Notes under the pieces: model-generated
What the model saw: only the letters and a program-made list of their open reading frames with translations
Database searches by the model: none
Told to the model about the DNA's origin: nothing
Translations under genes and position numbers: made by a program
In this document: positions 51,326 to 60,828 of the stretch, one piece after another
Numbering within the stretch: the first letter of the stretch is position 1
Layout of the letters: each line of letters begins with the position of its first letter
Source of the DNA: SHVO01 sp050250575
GTDB taxonomy: Bacteria > Pseudomonadota > Alphaproteobacteria > Rhodospirillales > Rhodospirillaceae
Direction: 5' to 3'
Length of the DNA stretch: 64,000 nt
Assembly: GCA_050250575.1 (NCBI GenBank)
Contig: JBFWOJ010000015.1
Coordinates: forward strand, 1-64,000

Positions 51326-52093
51326 ATGGATACAGGCAGGAAAACTGCCGTTCTCAAGGACTTACGGGAGCGTATCCACCGCCTTGAGCGGCTGGAGAGT
51401 CCGGCACGGCACGGCACGCTGGAAGCGCTGCCGTTTGCGATTCCCGCACTCGACGGCCTGTGGCCGGAAGGTGGTCTTCCGACGTGCGCGCTGCATGAAG
51501 TCAACGGCACGGGCGTGAGCGGCTTTGCCGCCGCCACCGCTTTCGCCGCCGCGATCGCCGGACGGCTGTCAAAGCCGGTGGTGTGGTGCACCACCTGGCC
51601 CGATTTCTATGCGCCGGGCCTTGCTCAGGTCGGCCTTCCGGCCACGCGCCTGTGCGTGGTGCGCGCCCGTTCGGAGAAAGAGGTCCTGGCGGCGATGGAG
51701 GAAGCGTTGCGCCACGCCGCCGTGGGGTGCGTGATCGGCGAGACGCCGAAGCTCAATCTCACCACCAGCCGGCGTTTGCAGCTGGCGGCCGAGAGCGGGG
51801 CGAGCCTCGCGATTACTTTGAGGCGCCGCAAGAAAGACGCCGAACTCGAACCGATCGCCGCGGCGACACGGTGGAAGGTCAGCGCGGCGCCGTCGTCGCC
51901 GCATCGCCTTGCGCACCTGAAGGCCCTTCCCGGCCGCGGCCGCTGGACATTGGAACTGCTGCGCTCGCGCAGCGGACATACTGGAATTTGGAACGTGGAA
52001 GTCCCCGATGCGCAGGGTTATCTGCATCTTCCTTCCGCATTGGCCGATGGAATTGAGGCTGCGCCGCCTGCAAGACTCAGAATTGCAGGATAA
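51326..52093 (+). CDS. imuA: ImuA, RecA-like accessory protein of the mutagenesis cassette
   Basis: 255-residue RecA/SulA-like protein. ALPFAIPALDGLWPEGGLP, LHEVNG and WCTTWPDFYAPGLAQVGLP follow the ImuA pattern; the Walker A motif is degenerate (GTGVSGF). ImuA helps ImuB and DnaE2 in damage-induced translesion synthesis. The 3' end overlaps imuB by 86 bp. Confidence 0.87.
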   Translation: MDTGRKTAVLKDLRERIHRLERLESPARHGTLEALPFAIPALDGLWPEGGLPTCALHEVNGTGVSGFAAATAFAAAIAGRLSKPVVWCTTWPDFYAPGLAQVGLPATRLCVVRARSEKEVLAAMEEALRHAAVGCVIGETPKLNLTTSRRLQLAAESGASLAITLRRRKKDAELEPIAAATRWKVSAAPSSPHRLAHLKALPGRGRWTLELLRSRSGHTGIWNVEVPDAQGYLHLPSALADGIEAAPPARLRIAG

Positions 52094-53510
52094 GCCGGTC
52101 GTCATCGCCAATCTGGAAGACCAACAACGCATGGTGCTGGCGGTGAACGCGATCGCCGCTGCGGACGGCATCACGCCGGGTCTTGCGCTGGCGCATGCGC
52201 GCGCGGTGCAGCCGGCGCTGATCGCGTTGCCCGCACAGCCGCTCGACGACGCGCGGGCGCTGGACCGTCTGGCGTCGTGGTGCCTGCGCTACAGCCCCCT
52301 GGTTTCGCCCTGCGCGCCTGACAGCATCTGGATCGATGCCACCGGCGCCGCGCATCTGTTCGGCGGCGAAGAGAAGATGCTGACGACCATCAAAGGCGCA
52401 ATGGCGGATCATGGCCTCACCGCCCGTGTGGCCATGGCAACGACGCCGGGCGCGGCGTGGGCGCTCTCACACTTCGGGAAAGAGTCGATCACCGTCAGCA
52501 CCGCGCCGGCGGATGTGAACCCGCTGCCGATCACGGCGCTGCGGCTCGACCTCGAGATCGTGCGCAGTCTGTGGCGCGTCGGCCTCAAAACCATCGCCGA
52601 TGTCCGCCGCATGCCGCGCGCAAGCCTGCCCAAGCGTTTCGGCAAACAGCTGCTCGCGCGGCTCGATCAGGCTCTCGGTTACGCCCCGGAAGCCATCGAA
52701 GCGGTGCTGCCGCCGCTCGCCAAGCGCAAACGTCTTACGTTTGCCGAACCGATCGGCACGGCCGAAGATCTGAAGCGCGCCATCGGGATCCTGGCGCCGC
52801 AATTATGCGCCGAGCTTGAGAAAACACAGGAAGGCGCCCGGAAGCTCGATCTTCTGTTCTTCCGCACCGACAACCGGGTCGAGACGATCCGCATCTCCCT
52901 CGCGCGCCCTTCCCGCAATCCTGCACATTTCGAGAAGCTGCTATCAGACAAGGTCGAGACCGTGGACCCGGCCTTCGGCATAGAGGCCGCAGTGCTGACG
53001 GCCTGGCGGGTGGAACAGCTGTGGCCGAAACAAACGGATGTGGAGAGCGGGCTGGCGGGCGGGGCCGGGGATATCTCAGACCTCGTGGACTCGCTCGCCA
53101 ATCAAATCGGCGTCCGCAATGTCTATCGCGTCGCTGCCCGTGCCAGCGACATCCCCGAGCGCGCGGAAAAACATGTGGACGCGGTGGAGAGGACGGTTGG
53201 CACATGGCCGGCGCATCTGCCGCGCCCCATACGTCTGTTCGCCTCGCCCGAGCCGGTCGAAGTGATGGCGCTGATGCCCGACTACCCCCCGGCGAAATTC
53301 ACCTGGCGCGGAGAGAGCCGTCTGATCAAACGCGCCGATGGGCCGGAGCGCGTGTTCGGCGAGTGGTGGCAGGATCCGCGGGAGGTGGCCGAAGTGCGCG
53401 ATTACTTCCGCATCGAGGACGAAGCGGGCGAGCGCCTCTGGCTGTATCGCGACGGCAGATTGACGGCGGAGAATAGGTATCGGTGGTTCGTTCATGGAGT
53501 GTTTGCGTGA
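52008..53510 (+). CDS. imuB: ImuB, catalytically inactive Y-family polymerase
   Basis: 500-residue Y-family-like protein (CIFLPHWPMELRLRRLQDSE, SIWIDATGAAHLFGGE, AADGITPGLALAHARA). ImuB proteins lack part of the catalytic acidic triad and bind the beta clamp to recruit DnaE2. The C-terminal region (WPAHLPRPIRLF to WLYRDG) is the usual ImuB tail. Start ATG 52008 lies inside imuA. Confidence 0.88.
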   Translation: MRRVICIFLPHWPMELRLRRLQDSELQDKPVVIANLEDQQRMVLAVNAIAAADGITPGLALAHARAVQPALIALPAQPLDDARALDRLASWCLRYSPLVSPCAPDSIWIDATGAAHLFGGEEKMLTTIKGAMADHGLTARVAMATTPGAAWALSHFGKESITVSTAPADVNPLPITALRLDLEIVRSLWRVGLKTIADVRRMPRASLPKRFGKQLLARLDQALGYAPEAIEAVLPPLAKRKRLTFAEPIGTAEDLKRAIGILAPQLCAELEKTQEGARKLDLLFFRTDNRVETIRISLARPSRNPAHFEKLLSDKVETVDPAFGIEAAVLTAWRVEQLWPKQTDVESGLAGGAGDISDLVDSLANQIGVRNVYRVAARASDIPERAEKHVDAVERTVGTWPAHLPRPIRLFASPEPVEVMALMPDYPPAKFTWRGESRLIKRADGPERVFGEWWQDPREVAEVRDYFRIEDEAGERLWLYRDGRLTAENRYRWFVHGVFA

Positions 53511-53544
53511 CGGCTGCTTTCCCCACTGACAGAGCGAGTGCTTA

Positions 53545-56500
53545 ATGACTCGCTACGTCGACCTGCAGGTGACCACCAACTATTCCTTCCTGCGCGGCGC
53601 CTCGCATCCGCGCGAGATGATCGCCGCAGCCGCGGCGCTGGGGCATAACGCGGTGGGAATCGCCGACCGCAATACCCTCGCCGGGATCGTCAAAGCCTAT
53701 GACGCGGCAAAACAGGCGGGGATCAGGCTGGTGACCGGCTGCCGTCTCGACCTCATCGGGGGTGAAAGCCTGCTCTGCTATCCCCAAGACCGCGACGCCT
53801 ATAGCAGACTGGTGCGGCTGCTGACGCGAGGCAAACTTCGCGCGGAGAAGGGCCAATGTCACCTCACCTACGACGATGTGGTGGAGCATGGTGAAGGCCA
53901 GATGCTGGTGGCGCTCGGGGATGCGGCGAACAACGCCGTGCGCGCGCTGCTGGCCAAACTGCGCAGCGACTTCCGCGGTCGGTCGTATATGGCGCTGACG
54001 CGGCGTTTCCGCCCGAACGAGGTGGAGCGCCTTGCCGATCTGGCCGAGATGGCGGCGGCTGCGCGCATTCCTACCCTTGCGACCAACGATATTCTCTATC
54101 ATGTGCCGGAACGGCGCATGCTGCAGGACGTGCTGACCTGCATTCGCTTGGGACGCACCATCGATACCTTGGGGCACGACCGCGAATGGTCGGCCGACCG
54201 CTTTTTCAAGCCGCCGCAGGAAATGGCGCGGCTGTTCGCCGCTTATCCCGACGCGGTGGAACGGACGGCGGAGATCGTCGAACGCTGCACTTTCTCGCTC
54301 GATCAATTGAAGTACCAGTATCCCGACGAAAAGCTGTTTCCAGGCCTGTCCGCACAAGAGGGCCTCGAGAAACAGGCCTGGGCCGGCGCGGCCGCGCGTT
54401 ATGGCAATGAGATTCCGCCCAAAGTTCAGGAGAAACTCCATTACGAGCTGAAGATCATCGGCGAGCTGAACTATGCCCCCTATTTCCTGACCGTGTGGCG
54501 CATCGTTGAGTTTGCGCGCTCGCAAGGCATTTTATGCCAGGGCCGCGGCAGCGCGGCCAATTCAGCCGTGTGCTTCTGCCTGGGTGTGACCGGGATCGAC
54601 CCCGGCAAACACAATCTTCTGTTTGAACGCTTCATCAGCGCCGACCGGGGCGAGCCGCCGGACATCGACGTCGATTTCGAGCACGAGCGCCGCGAAGAAG
54701 TGATCCAGTGGATCTACAGAACCTACGGCCGAGAGCGCGCGGCGCTGACGGCCACTGTGATCCACTATCGCACCCGCCGCGCCGTGCGCGAGGTGGCCAA
54801 GGCTTTGGGACTGCCGGAAGACACCGCAGCGGTACTGGCGAAATCGGTGTGGGGCTGGAGCGAAGAAGGCGTGCCGGAATCGCAGGCGCGCACCCTCGGC
54901 CTCGATCCCGCCGACTGGCGCCTTAAACTGCTGCTTGAACTTTCCAACGAGATTACCGGCTTCCCGCGCCATCTGTCGCAACACCCCGGTGGGTTCGTAA
55001 TCACCCAGGAGCGTCTGGACGATCTGGTGCCGATCGAGAACGCGACCATGGAGGACCGCACCGTCATCGAGTGGGATAAGGACGATATCGAAATCCTTTC
55101 GATGATGAAGGTCGATGTGCTGGGCCTCGGCATGCTGGGCTGCCTGCGCCGCGGGTTCGACCTCCTCAACCAACATAAGGGTCTCGACTACAGTATCGCC
55201 ACCCTGCCGGCGGAGGATCCGTCGGTGTACGACATGCTGTGCGAAGCCGACAGCATCGGCGTGTTCCAGGTGGAAAGCCGTGCGCAAATGAACATGCTGC
55301 CGCGCCTCAAGCCGCGCAAGCTCTATGACCTTGTGATCGAAGTGGCGATCGTGCGGCCGGGTCCGATCCAGGGCGACATGGTGCATCCGTATTTGCGCCG
55401 GCGCATGGGGATCGAAAAAGCCGAGCTTCCCTCGGAAGCCTTGCGGGAGGTACTTGGCAAAACCCTGGGCGTGCCGTTGTTCCAGGAACAGGCCATGCAG
55501 ATCGCGATCGTCGGCGCGGGATTCTCGGCGAGCGAGGCCGACAAGCTGCGCCGCGCCATGGCCACGTTCCGCAACGACGGCACCATCCATACGTTCCGTG
55601 AACGCTTCATCGGCGGCATGGTGAAAAACGGCTATGAGCTGGACTTCGCCACACGCTGCTTCAATCAGCTCGAAGGCTTCGGCACCTATGGATTCCCGGA
55701 GAGTCACGCGGCGTCCTTCGCGATCCTGGTCTATGCATCGTCGTGGATCAAATGCCGGCACCCTGACGTGTTCTTGTGCGCGATCCTGAATTCCCAGCCG
55801 ATGGGTTTTTACGCACCGGCGCAATTGATCCGTGATGCGGTCGACCATGATGTCCGCGTGCTGCCGGTTGATGTGAATGCCAGCCGCTGGGATTGCACCC
55901 TGGAGCGCCAGGATGACGGTTCATTCGCCGTGCGCCTGGGTTTCCGGATGGTGCCGGGCGCCATGAACGCGATGATGGAGCGGCTTCCATGCCCCGAATA
56001 TCCCTACACCAGTATCGAGGACCTGTGGCGCCGCACCGGCGTTGCGGTAGCGCAGCTCGAGAAGCTGGCGGAAGCCGATGCTTTCGCGAGCCTCGGGTAT
56101 AGCCGGCGTGAGGCGTTATGGAAGGTGAAAGCCCTGTCCGATACGCCGTTGCCGCTTTTCGCCGCGGCAGAGAAAAACGAAGGTTTCGATCATGCGGACA
56201 GTCTCGTAGAAGGGGTGATGCTGCGAAAGCTTTCCGCCGCGGGTGAAGTGGTAGAGGACTATGCGACATTGTCCTTCTCGCTGCGGGCGCATCCCTTGTC
56301 TTTCCTGCGCGCCCAACTTACCCGGCAAAGATGGAAATCGATGGCCGATCTCAAACGCCTCAAGGACGGCGACCGCGTGCGCGTGGCCGGCCTTGTCCTC
56401 GTCCGCCAGCGTCCGGGCACGGCCACCGGCATCGTGTTCGTGACCCTGGAGGATGAGACCGGGGTGGGCAACCTCGTCATCTGGTCGAGCGTGTTCGACC

Positions 56501-56727
56501 GCTTCCGCTCGACGGTCATGACTGCGGACATGCTGGGCTGCACAGGTAAAGTGCAGCGCGAGGGGGACATCATCCACGTCATCGCCGACACACTCATCGG
56601 TCTCAACGATATGCTCACCGACGTGAGCAAGGACGGCGTGGAGGTGGACATCGCGCCGCAGGACAGCTTCGGCCTTGTCAGTACCGAGGATGCGGACATG
56701 CGATTCCACAGCCGGGATTTTCACTGA
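53545..56727 (+). CDS. dnaE2: Error-prone DNA polymerase DnaE2 (ImuC)
   Basis: 1060-residue C-family polymerase alpha subunit. The N-terminal PHP domain opens with TNYSFLRGASHPREM. The palm contains CQGRGSAANSAVCFCLG and the aspartates of PPDIDVDFEHERREEV. An OB-fold (VRVAGLVLVRQRPGTATGIV) sits near the C-terminus. Length is typical of DnaE2, shorter than DnaE. It copies past lesions during SOS together with ImuA/ImuB. It starts 34 bp after imuB. Confidence 0.93.
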   Translation: MTRYVDLQVTTNYSFLRGASHPREMIAAAAALGHNAVGIADRNTLAGIVKAYDAAKQAGIRLVTGCRLDLIGGESLLCYPQDRDAYSRLVRLLTRGKLRAEKGQCHLTYDDVVEHGEGQMLVALGDAANNAVRALLAKLRSDFRGRSYMALTRRFRPNEVERLADLAEMAAAARIPTLATNDILYHVPERRMLQDVLTCIRLGRTIDTLGHDREWSADRFFKPPQEMARLFAAYPDAVERTAEIVERCTFSLDQLKYQYPDEKLFPGLSAQEGLEKQAWAGAAARYGNEIPPKVQEKLHYELKIIGELNYAPYFLTVWRIVEFARSQGILCQGRGSAANSAVCFCLGVTGIDPGKHNLLFERFISADRGEPPDIDVDFEHERREEVIQWIYRTYGRERAALTATVIHYRTRRAVREVAKALGLPEDTAAVLAKSVWGWSEEGVPESQARTLGLDPADWRLKLLLELSNEITGFPRHLSQHPGGFVITQERLDDLVPIENATMEDRTVIEWDKDDIEILSMMKVDVLGLGMLGCLRRGFDLLNQHKGLDYSIATLPAEDPSVYDMLCEADSIGVFQVESRAQMNMLPRLKPRKLYDLVIEVAIVRPGPIQGDMVHPYLRRRMGIEKAELPSEALREVLGKTLGVPLFQEQAMQIAIVGAGFSASEADKLRRAMATFRNDGTIHTFRERFIGGMVKNGYELDFATRCFNQLEGFGTYGFPESHAASFAILVYASSWIKCRHPDVFLCAILNSQPMGFYAPAQLIRDAVDHDVRVLPVDVNASRWDCTLERQDDGSFAVRLGFRMVPGAMNAMMERLPCPEYPYTSIEDLWRRTGVAVAQLEKLAEADAFASLGYSRREALWKVKALSDTPLPLFAAAEKNEGFDHADSLVEGVMLRKLSAAGEVVEDYATLSFSLRAHPLSFLRAQLTRQRWKSMADLKRLKDGDRVRVAGLVLVRQRPGTATGIVFVTLEDETGVGNLVIWSSVFDRFRSTVMTADMLGCTGKVQREGDIIHVIADTLIGLNDMLTDVSKDGVEVDIAPQDSFGLVSTEDADMRFHSRDFH

Positions 56728-57014
56728 GCGCCGGCCCGAGTCGACGAAAGCCCCGCAGAACGACAGAACCATCGCAACGCAGCGCAACCGTTGCGCACGC
56801 GCGCAACACCATGACGCTGATATCCACAACCTCGCGTGCCCGCACGAGGGGAAAAAAGAGGCGGAAACGGGAACGCAACATTGCAGCGGCGCGCCCATGT
56901 TGATCGCGTGGAACGCGAGGACAATACTTGTGCCACCCGGACGCCTTGTGGCGCCGCTTCGTGAGCGCCAACGGGCGAAGGGGCTCCCCTTAACCCCCGA
57001 AGGAGCGAGAACCC

Positions 57015-57308
57015 ATGGCAGCACAACAAGAAGCGACGATCCGCAATCAATCGATCCAGGCCCTAAACGTCCGTCAATTGCGTGAAGTCGTATGGGATCA
57101 AGTGACCGACGCCGGCACGTATGTCGACGTACGGACAGGCGATCTCTTCCGCATTCCTCGTGAAGGCCTCGTCACCGGAGCTTCGCCCGTGGTGATGCGC
57201 GAAAGCGCTGGGCCGGTGGTCCTGCGTCAGCTGAGCGACGACCCATTCCTGCCGACATTGAAGGCGCGGCTGTTGTGCGCACAACACAACATCCAGCCGA
57301 ATTTCTAG
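57015..57308 (+). CDS. Hypothetical protein (97 aa)
   Basis: 97 residues with TYVDVRTGDLFRIPREGLVT and a C-terminal LARLLC-like helix. GGAG precedes the ATG by about ten bases and a strong terminator follows, which support a real gene. Family unknown. The 287 bp before it hold only a short palindrome (GCGCAACCGTTGCGC, 56782-56796) and no supported ORF. Confidence 0.6.
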   Translation: MAAQQEATIRNQSIQALNVRQLREVVWDQVTDAGTYVDVRTGDLFRIPREGLVTGASPVVMRESAGPVVLRQLSDDPFLPTLKARLLCAQHNIQPNF

Positions 57309-57340
57309 CTCCCGAGTTTCGACAACTCCTACCCAACTCA

Positions 57341-57368
57341 ACGGCGGCCGGTGGGCCGCCGTTTTTTT
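57341..57368 (+). terminator. Rho-independent terminator
   Basis: Stem ACGGCGGCC / GGCCGCCGT with a short loop, followed by seven T. It ends the 97-aa gene and faces the end of udgX. Confidence 0.88.
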
Positions 57369-57394
57369 GCACACTACGCCGCGTGCGGCATGTC

Positions 57395-58063
57395 TTAAGC
57401 CGCAAGCTGCCGTTTCAGAAGTTTGAGGTCCTTCACAAACATTTTGTAGGCGGCTTCCTTCGCCAGCTTGTCGGGGATGCGCAAGAGCGACGAGGGATGC
57501 ACGGTGACGATGGCCTTGACGCCGCCCGCCAGCGTAATCGCCTTGCCGCGCAGCTTGGCGATGGTGCCCGCCTTGCCGAACACCGCCGTCACCGCGGTGC
57601 TCCCGAGCACGAGCACGAACTTCGGTTGGATGAGTTCTAGTTCACGCTTGAGCCACGGATAACAGGCCTTGATCTCCTTCGTGCCGGGCTTCGAATGAAT
57701 GCGCCGCTTGCCGCGCCGCTCGAACTTGAAATGTTTCACAGCATTCGTGACGTAGCCTTTGTCGATGTCGAGGCCTGCCTCATCCATCGCCTTGCGTAAC
57801 ATGCCGCCGGCAGGACCGACGAAGGGCTTGCCGGCAAGATCTTCCTTGTCGCCCGGCTGTTCGCCGACGATGACGTAGCTTGCGTGGTCGTCCCCTTCGC
57901 CGAAGACCGTCTGGGTCGCATTCCGCCAGAGCGGACAGGCCTTGCAGACCGCCGCGGCAGCACGTTCCTGGACGATGGTAACGAGATGCGGCAGCAAAGC
58001 ATTCCGGCTTTCCGGATCGCTGGGTTCGTACGCCAGTCTCGCCTTGATCTTGCGCGCCGCCAT
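57395..58063 (-). CDS. udgX: Uracil-DNA glycosylase of the UdgX type
   Basis: 222 residues. The iron-sulfur Cys pair starts at CKACPLW (Cys40, Cys43), motif A is GEQPGDKEDL, and the signature loop KRRIH is at 119-123. In UdgX the His of this loop forms a stable covalent bond with the uracil-excised site. The ATG is 2 bp after the ligD stop, so the two are co-transcribed. Motif B is HPSSLLR. Confidence 0.9.
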   Translation of the reverse strand: MAARKIKARLAYEPSDPESRNALLPHLVTIVQERAAAAVCKACPLWRNATQTVFGEGDDHASYVIVGEQPGDKEDLAGKPFVGPAGGMLRKAMDEAGLDIDKGYVTNAVKHFKFERRGKRRIHSKPGTKEIKACYPWLKRELELIQPKFVLVLGSTAVTAVFGKAGTIAKLRGKAITLAGGVKAIVTVHPSSLLRIPDKLAKEAAYKMFVKDLKLLKRQLAA

Positions 58064-58065
58064 GG

Positions 58066-59980
58066 CTACATCGCGTTGAGAACCTTGATCACCTTCTCGG
58101 TGATTCCCTGTCTGGTGCGGAGCATATCCTTCCACGGGTCCTTGAAGCGGGTTGAGACGCGCGCGATCACTTTGTCCATCGGGAAATCGGACGGTTTCGC
58201 GCCGCCTTCGAGTTCGGCCCAGGACAACGGTGTGGCGATCAGCGCCCCGGGCCGCGCACGGGTCGAATACGGTGCGATCGCAGTCGCGCCGCGTCCGTTG
58301 CGCAGGTAGTCGACGAAGATCTTCCCCTCGCGCTTCTTCTTCGACATGTTGATGAGATACATGTCCGGATCCGTAGCGGCGAATTTGTCCGCGACGCGCC
58401 GCGTGAACTCCTTCACCGCGTCCCATTCCAGCAGCGGTTTCAACGGCACGACGACGTGCAGTCCCTTGCCGCCAGTGGTCTTCACGAAGCTCGTGAGCCC
58501 GAGGTCCTTCAGGAAGGCCCGCATATCGACCGCCGCCTTCACCACCTTTGCCCATTTCACCGCCGGATCGGGATCGAAATCGAACACGACCATGTCGGGC
58601 TGTTCGATTCTCTTGTAGCGCGAGCCCCAGGTGTGGATCTCGAGCACGCCGCGCTGAACCAGCGAGACAAGGCCTTCGGCGGAATCGATCAGAAGCACCG
58701 TGTCGTTGTGACCGCCGCCCTGCGGTACCTCGCGGATCGCTTCGGGCAGACCGGCACCGGCGTGCTTCTGGAAAAAGCATGCCGGCCCCACGCCATCGGG
58801 ACAGCGCACGAGAGCGAGCGGCCGGTCGGCAACATGCGGGAGCATCGCATCGGCGACCGCCTCGAAATACTCCGCGACGTCGAGCTTGGTGATGCGATTG
58901 TCCGGGAAGATCGTGCGCTCGGGGCTCGAGATGCCGATGCCGAGGACTTCCGGACGCTCTTCCTCGCCTTTCTTGGCACGTTTCGGTGCACCAGCTTTTT
59001 TCGTCGAGGTCTTGGCGATGGCGGTCTGCACGGCTTCCACCTTTTCCGGTTTCACGTCTTTTGGCGATTTGTCCTCACGCAGGCCTTGGAACGCCGCATG
59101 CCGCAGGATGCGGTCGGTGGTCCAGGCGGCGAATTCGACTTCGGCCACGAGCCTCGGCTCAACCCACACGGCGCCCCGGCGCGTGTCGCTGGGGACCTTT
59201 TCAAACGGCGGTGTCTCGCGTTCAAGTTTCGAGAGCCGGCGGTATAGCTCCGCCGCCATCGCATTGGTATAACCTGTGCCGACCTTGCCCACATAGACGA
59301 ACTTGCCATCAAGATACTCGCCCATCAGAAGAGCACCGATCATGGTCTTGGAAACGGTGGAGAGCATGTACCCGCCGATCACGAATTCCTGGCGCTCGAT
59401 GACCTTCACCTTCAGCCAGCTGCGTGCGCGCCCTGAGACATAGCGTGCATCCACCTGTTTGGAGATGATGCCCTCGACATTCATCCCCGCGGCGGCTTTG
59501 AAGAAGGCGGGGCCGTGACCAAGTTGGTGATCGCTGAAGATGAGCCGGGTGGAGGGTGTTGTCGTCAGCAGATCCCGCAGTCTCTTCTTCCGCTCCAGCA
59601 GCGGACGACCGCGGAGATCCTCGCCGTCGAGAAAAAGAAGATCGAACAGATAAAACACAAGCCGGCCCTTGCCAGTCGTGAACCAGTTCTGGAGGGCGGA
59701 AAAATCGCTGATCCCACCCTCGCCGATCACCACGGCTTCGCCGTCGAGGTAGGCGCTATCGGCGTCGAGCGACCGCAGCTCGGAGATCAGGGGATCGAAT
59801 TTCCCGGTCCAGTCCTGGCCGCGGCGGGTGAGCAAACGGACATCGCTTCCGTCCATGCGCGCGTGCAGGCGGTAGCCGTCGAACTTGATTTCATGGAGCC
59901 AGTTGTCGCCTGCCGGAGCTGCGTCGACGCGTGTCGTCAGCTGCGGCTCGATGAACTCGGGCGGTGCTTTGGCCTTGGAC
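58066..59980 (-). CDS. ligD: LigD ligase and polymerase domains (downstream of frameshift)
   Basis: The frame contains the ATP-ligase domain with the adenylated Lys in EIKFDGYR (codon 59886-59884) and then the LigD polymerase domain (DFDPDPAVKW, TTGGKGLHVVVPL, DYLRNGRGATA). The first ATG in frame (59856) lies ten codons after the catalytic Lys, and no ATG, GTG or TTG precedes it. The frame must therefore be entered from the upstream phosphoesterase frame through a -1 shift at the A9 run. If no slippage occurs, the ligase would be dead. Confidence 0.8.
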
Positions 59981-60776
59981 TTTTTTTTTGAGCCGCTTTT
60001 TCACTTTGAGCGCGCAGGGCGGAGGCTTTCAGGCCGCCTTTGAGCTTCGGCACGCCTTTCAGTCGGGGCGCGCCTTTTGCCTTAGGCACCGGACGCTCGG
60101 GCATCTCGTCGGCTTTCTTGGCCCGGTTGGAGATCCAGACGTCCTTGGTGCTGGCGGCGATATCTTCCATATCGCGCCCGGTCTTCACACTCTTGTCATC
60201 TTTAAGCAGTGCGTCCGCGTCGCCGGGCGCCGCGTACTCATCTTTGTCCTTGATCAGGAGCCAGGCCGGATTACGTTCGTTCGGCTTCGGCTTCATGCGC
60301 ACGAGCGCCCATTGGCCATGCATCTTGTCGCCGTTGAGGCGGAACTTCATCCGGCCCGATCGATAGGTTTCATGCTCGTCGCCGATGGGCTCCCAGGTGC
60401 CGCGATCCCACAGCATCACCGTACCGCCGCCGTATTGACCCTTTGGAATGATCCCTTCAAAGCCCCCGTAAGCGAGCGGATGGTCCTCCGTCTGCATGGC
60501 GAGCCGCTTCACCGCGGGATCGACGCTGGGTCCTTTGGCGAGGGCCCAGCTGCGCAGGACACCGTCCATCTCAAGACGAAAGTCATAATGAAGATGGCTG
60601 GCGGCATGCTTCTGGACGACGAAAGAATGGCCTTTGACGCCCACGCGTTCATGGCCGCTGGGCTCGGCGGTCACCGAAAAGTCGCGCATGCGCTGATACT
60701 TCTTGAGCGCGGAAGCAGGATCGCGCGCGCGGCGCGGTGTCGGTGTATGCGAAGAAGAGCGTGATTTGGCCGGCAT
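59937..60776 (-). CDS. ligD: LigD N-terminal 3'-phosphoesterase domain (upstream of frameshift)
   Basis: 279-residue frame beginning with the LigD phosphoesterase domain: SFVVQKHAASHLHYDFRLEM (catalytic His/Asp), SWALAKGPSVDP, GGTVMLWDRGTWEP. A Lys/Pro-rich linker follows, and the frame ends after the A9 run with SSSSRS. The ligase homology resumes in the -1 frame. The intact protein would be about 900 residues with PE-ligase-polymerase order. EcfG-type promoter 27 bp upstream. Confidence 0.82.
   Translation of the reverse strand: MPAKSRSSSHTPTPRRARDPASALKKYQRMRDFSVTAEPSGHERVGVKGHSFVVQKHAASHLHYDFRLEMDGVLRSWALAKGPSVDPAVKRLAMQTEDHPLAYGGFEGIIPKGQYGGGTVMLWDRGTWEPIGDEHETYRSGRMKFRLNGDKMHGQWALVRMKPKPNERNPAWLLIKDKDEYAAPGDADALLKDDKSVKTGRDMEDIAASTKDVWISNRAKKADEMPERPVPKAKGAPRLKGVPKLKGGLKASALRAQSEKAAQKKSPRPKHRPSSSSRS
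59981..59989 (-). other. A9 homopolymer at the ligD frame change
   Basis: Nine T on the plus strand, so CAAAAAAAAAGTCC in ligD mRNA. A tenth A would restore one continuous frame. The run (CAA AAA AAA AGT) is also a good -1 slippage site. Confidence 0.85.
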
Positions 60777-60803
60777 GCCGTTTTTCCCTGACGCAGCGAA
60801 GAT

Positions 60804-60828
60804 AACGGCTTGGAATTGGCTAAGTTCC
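60804..60828 (-). promoter_or_regulatory. EcfG-type promoter of ligD-udgX
   Basis: On the minus strand GGAAC (60828-60824), 16-bp spacer, CGTT (60807-60804), 27 bp before the ligD ATG. Confidence 0.72.

Noticed and set aside
54562..55848. 428-codon minus-strand frame
   Set aside because: Shadow of dnaE2; no recognisable protein features.
58064..58780. 5' extension of the udgX frame by over 200 codons
   Set aside because: It overlaps the LigD polymerase domain in another frame; UdgX homology starts at MAARKIK (58063).
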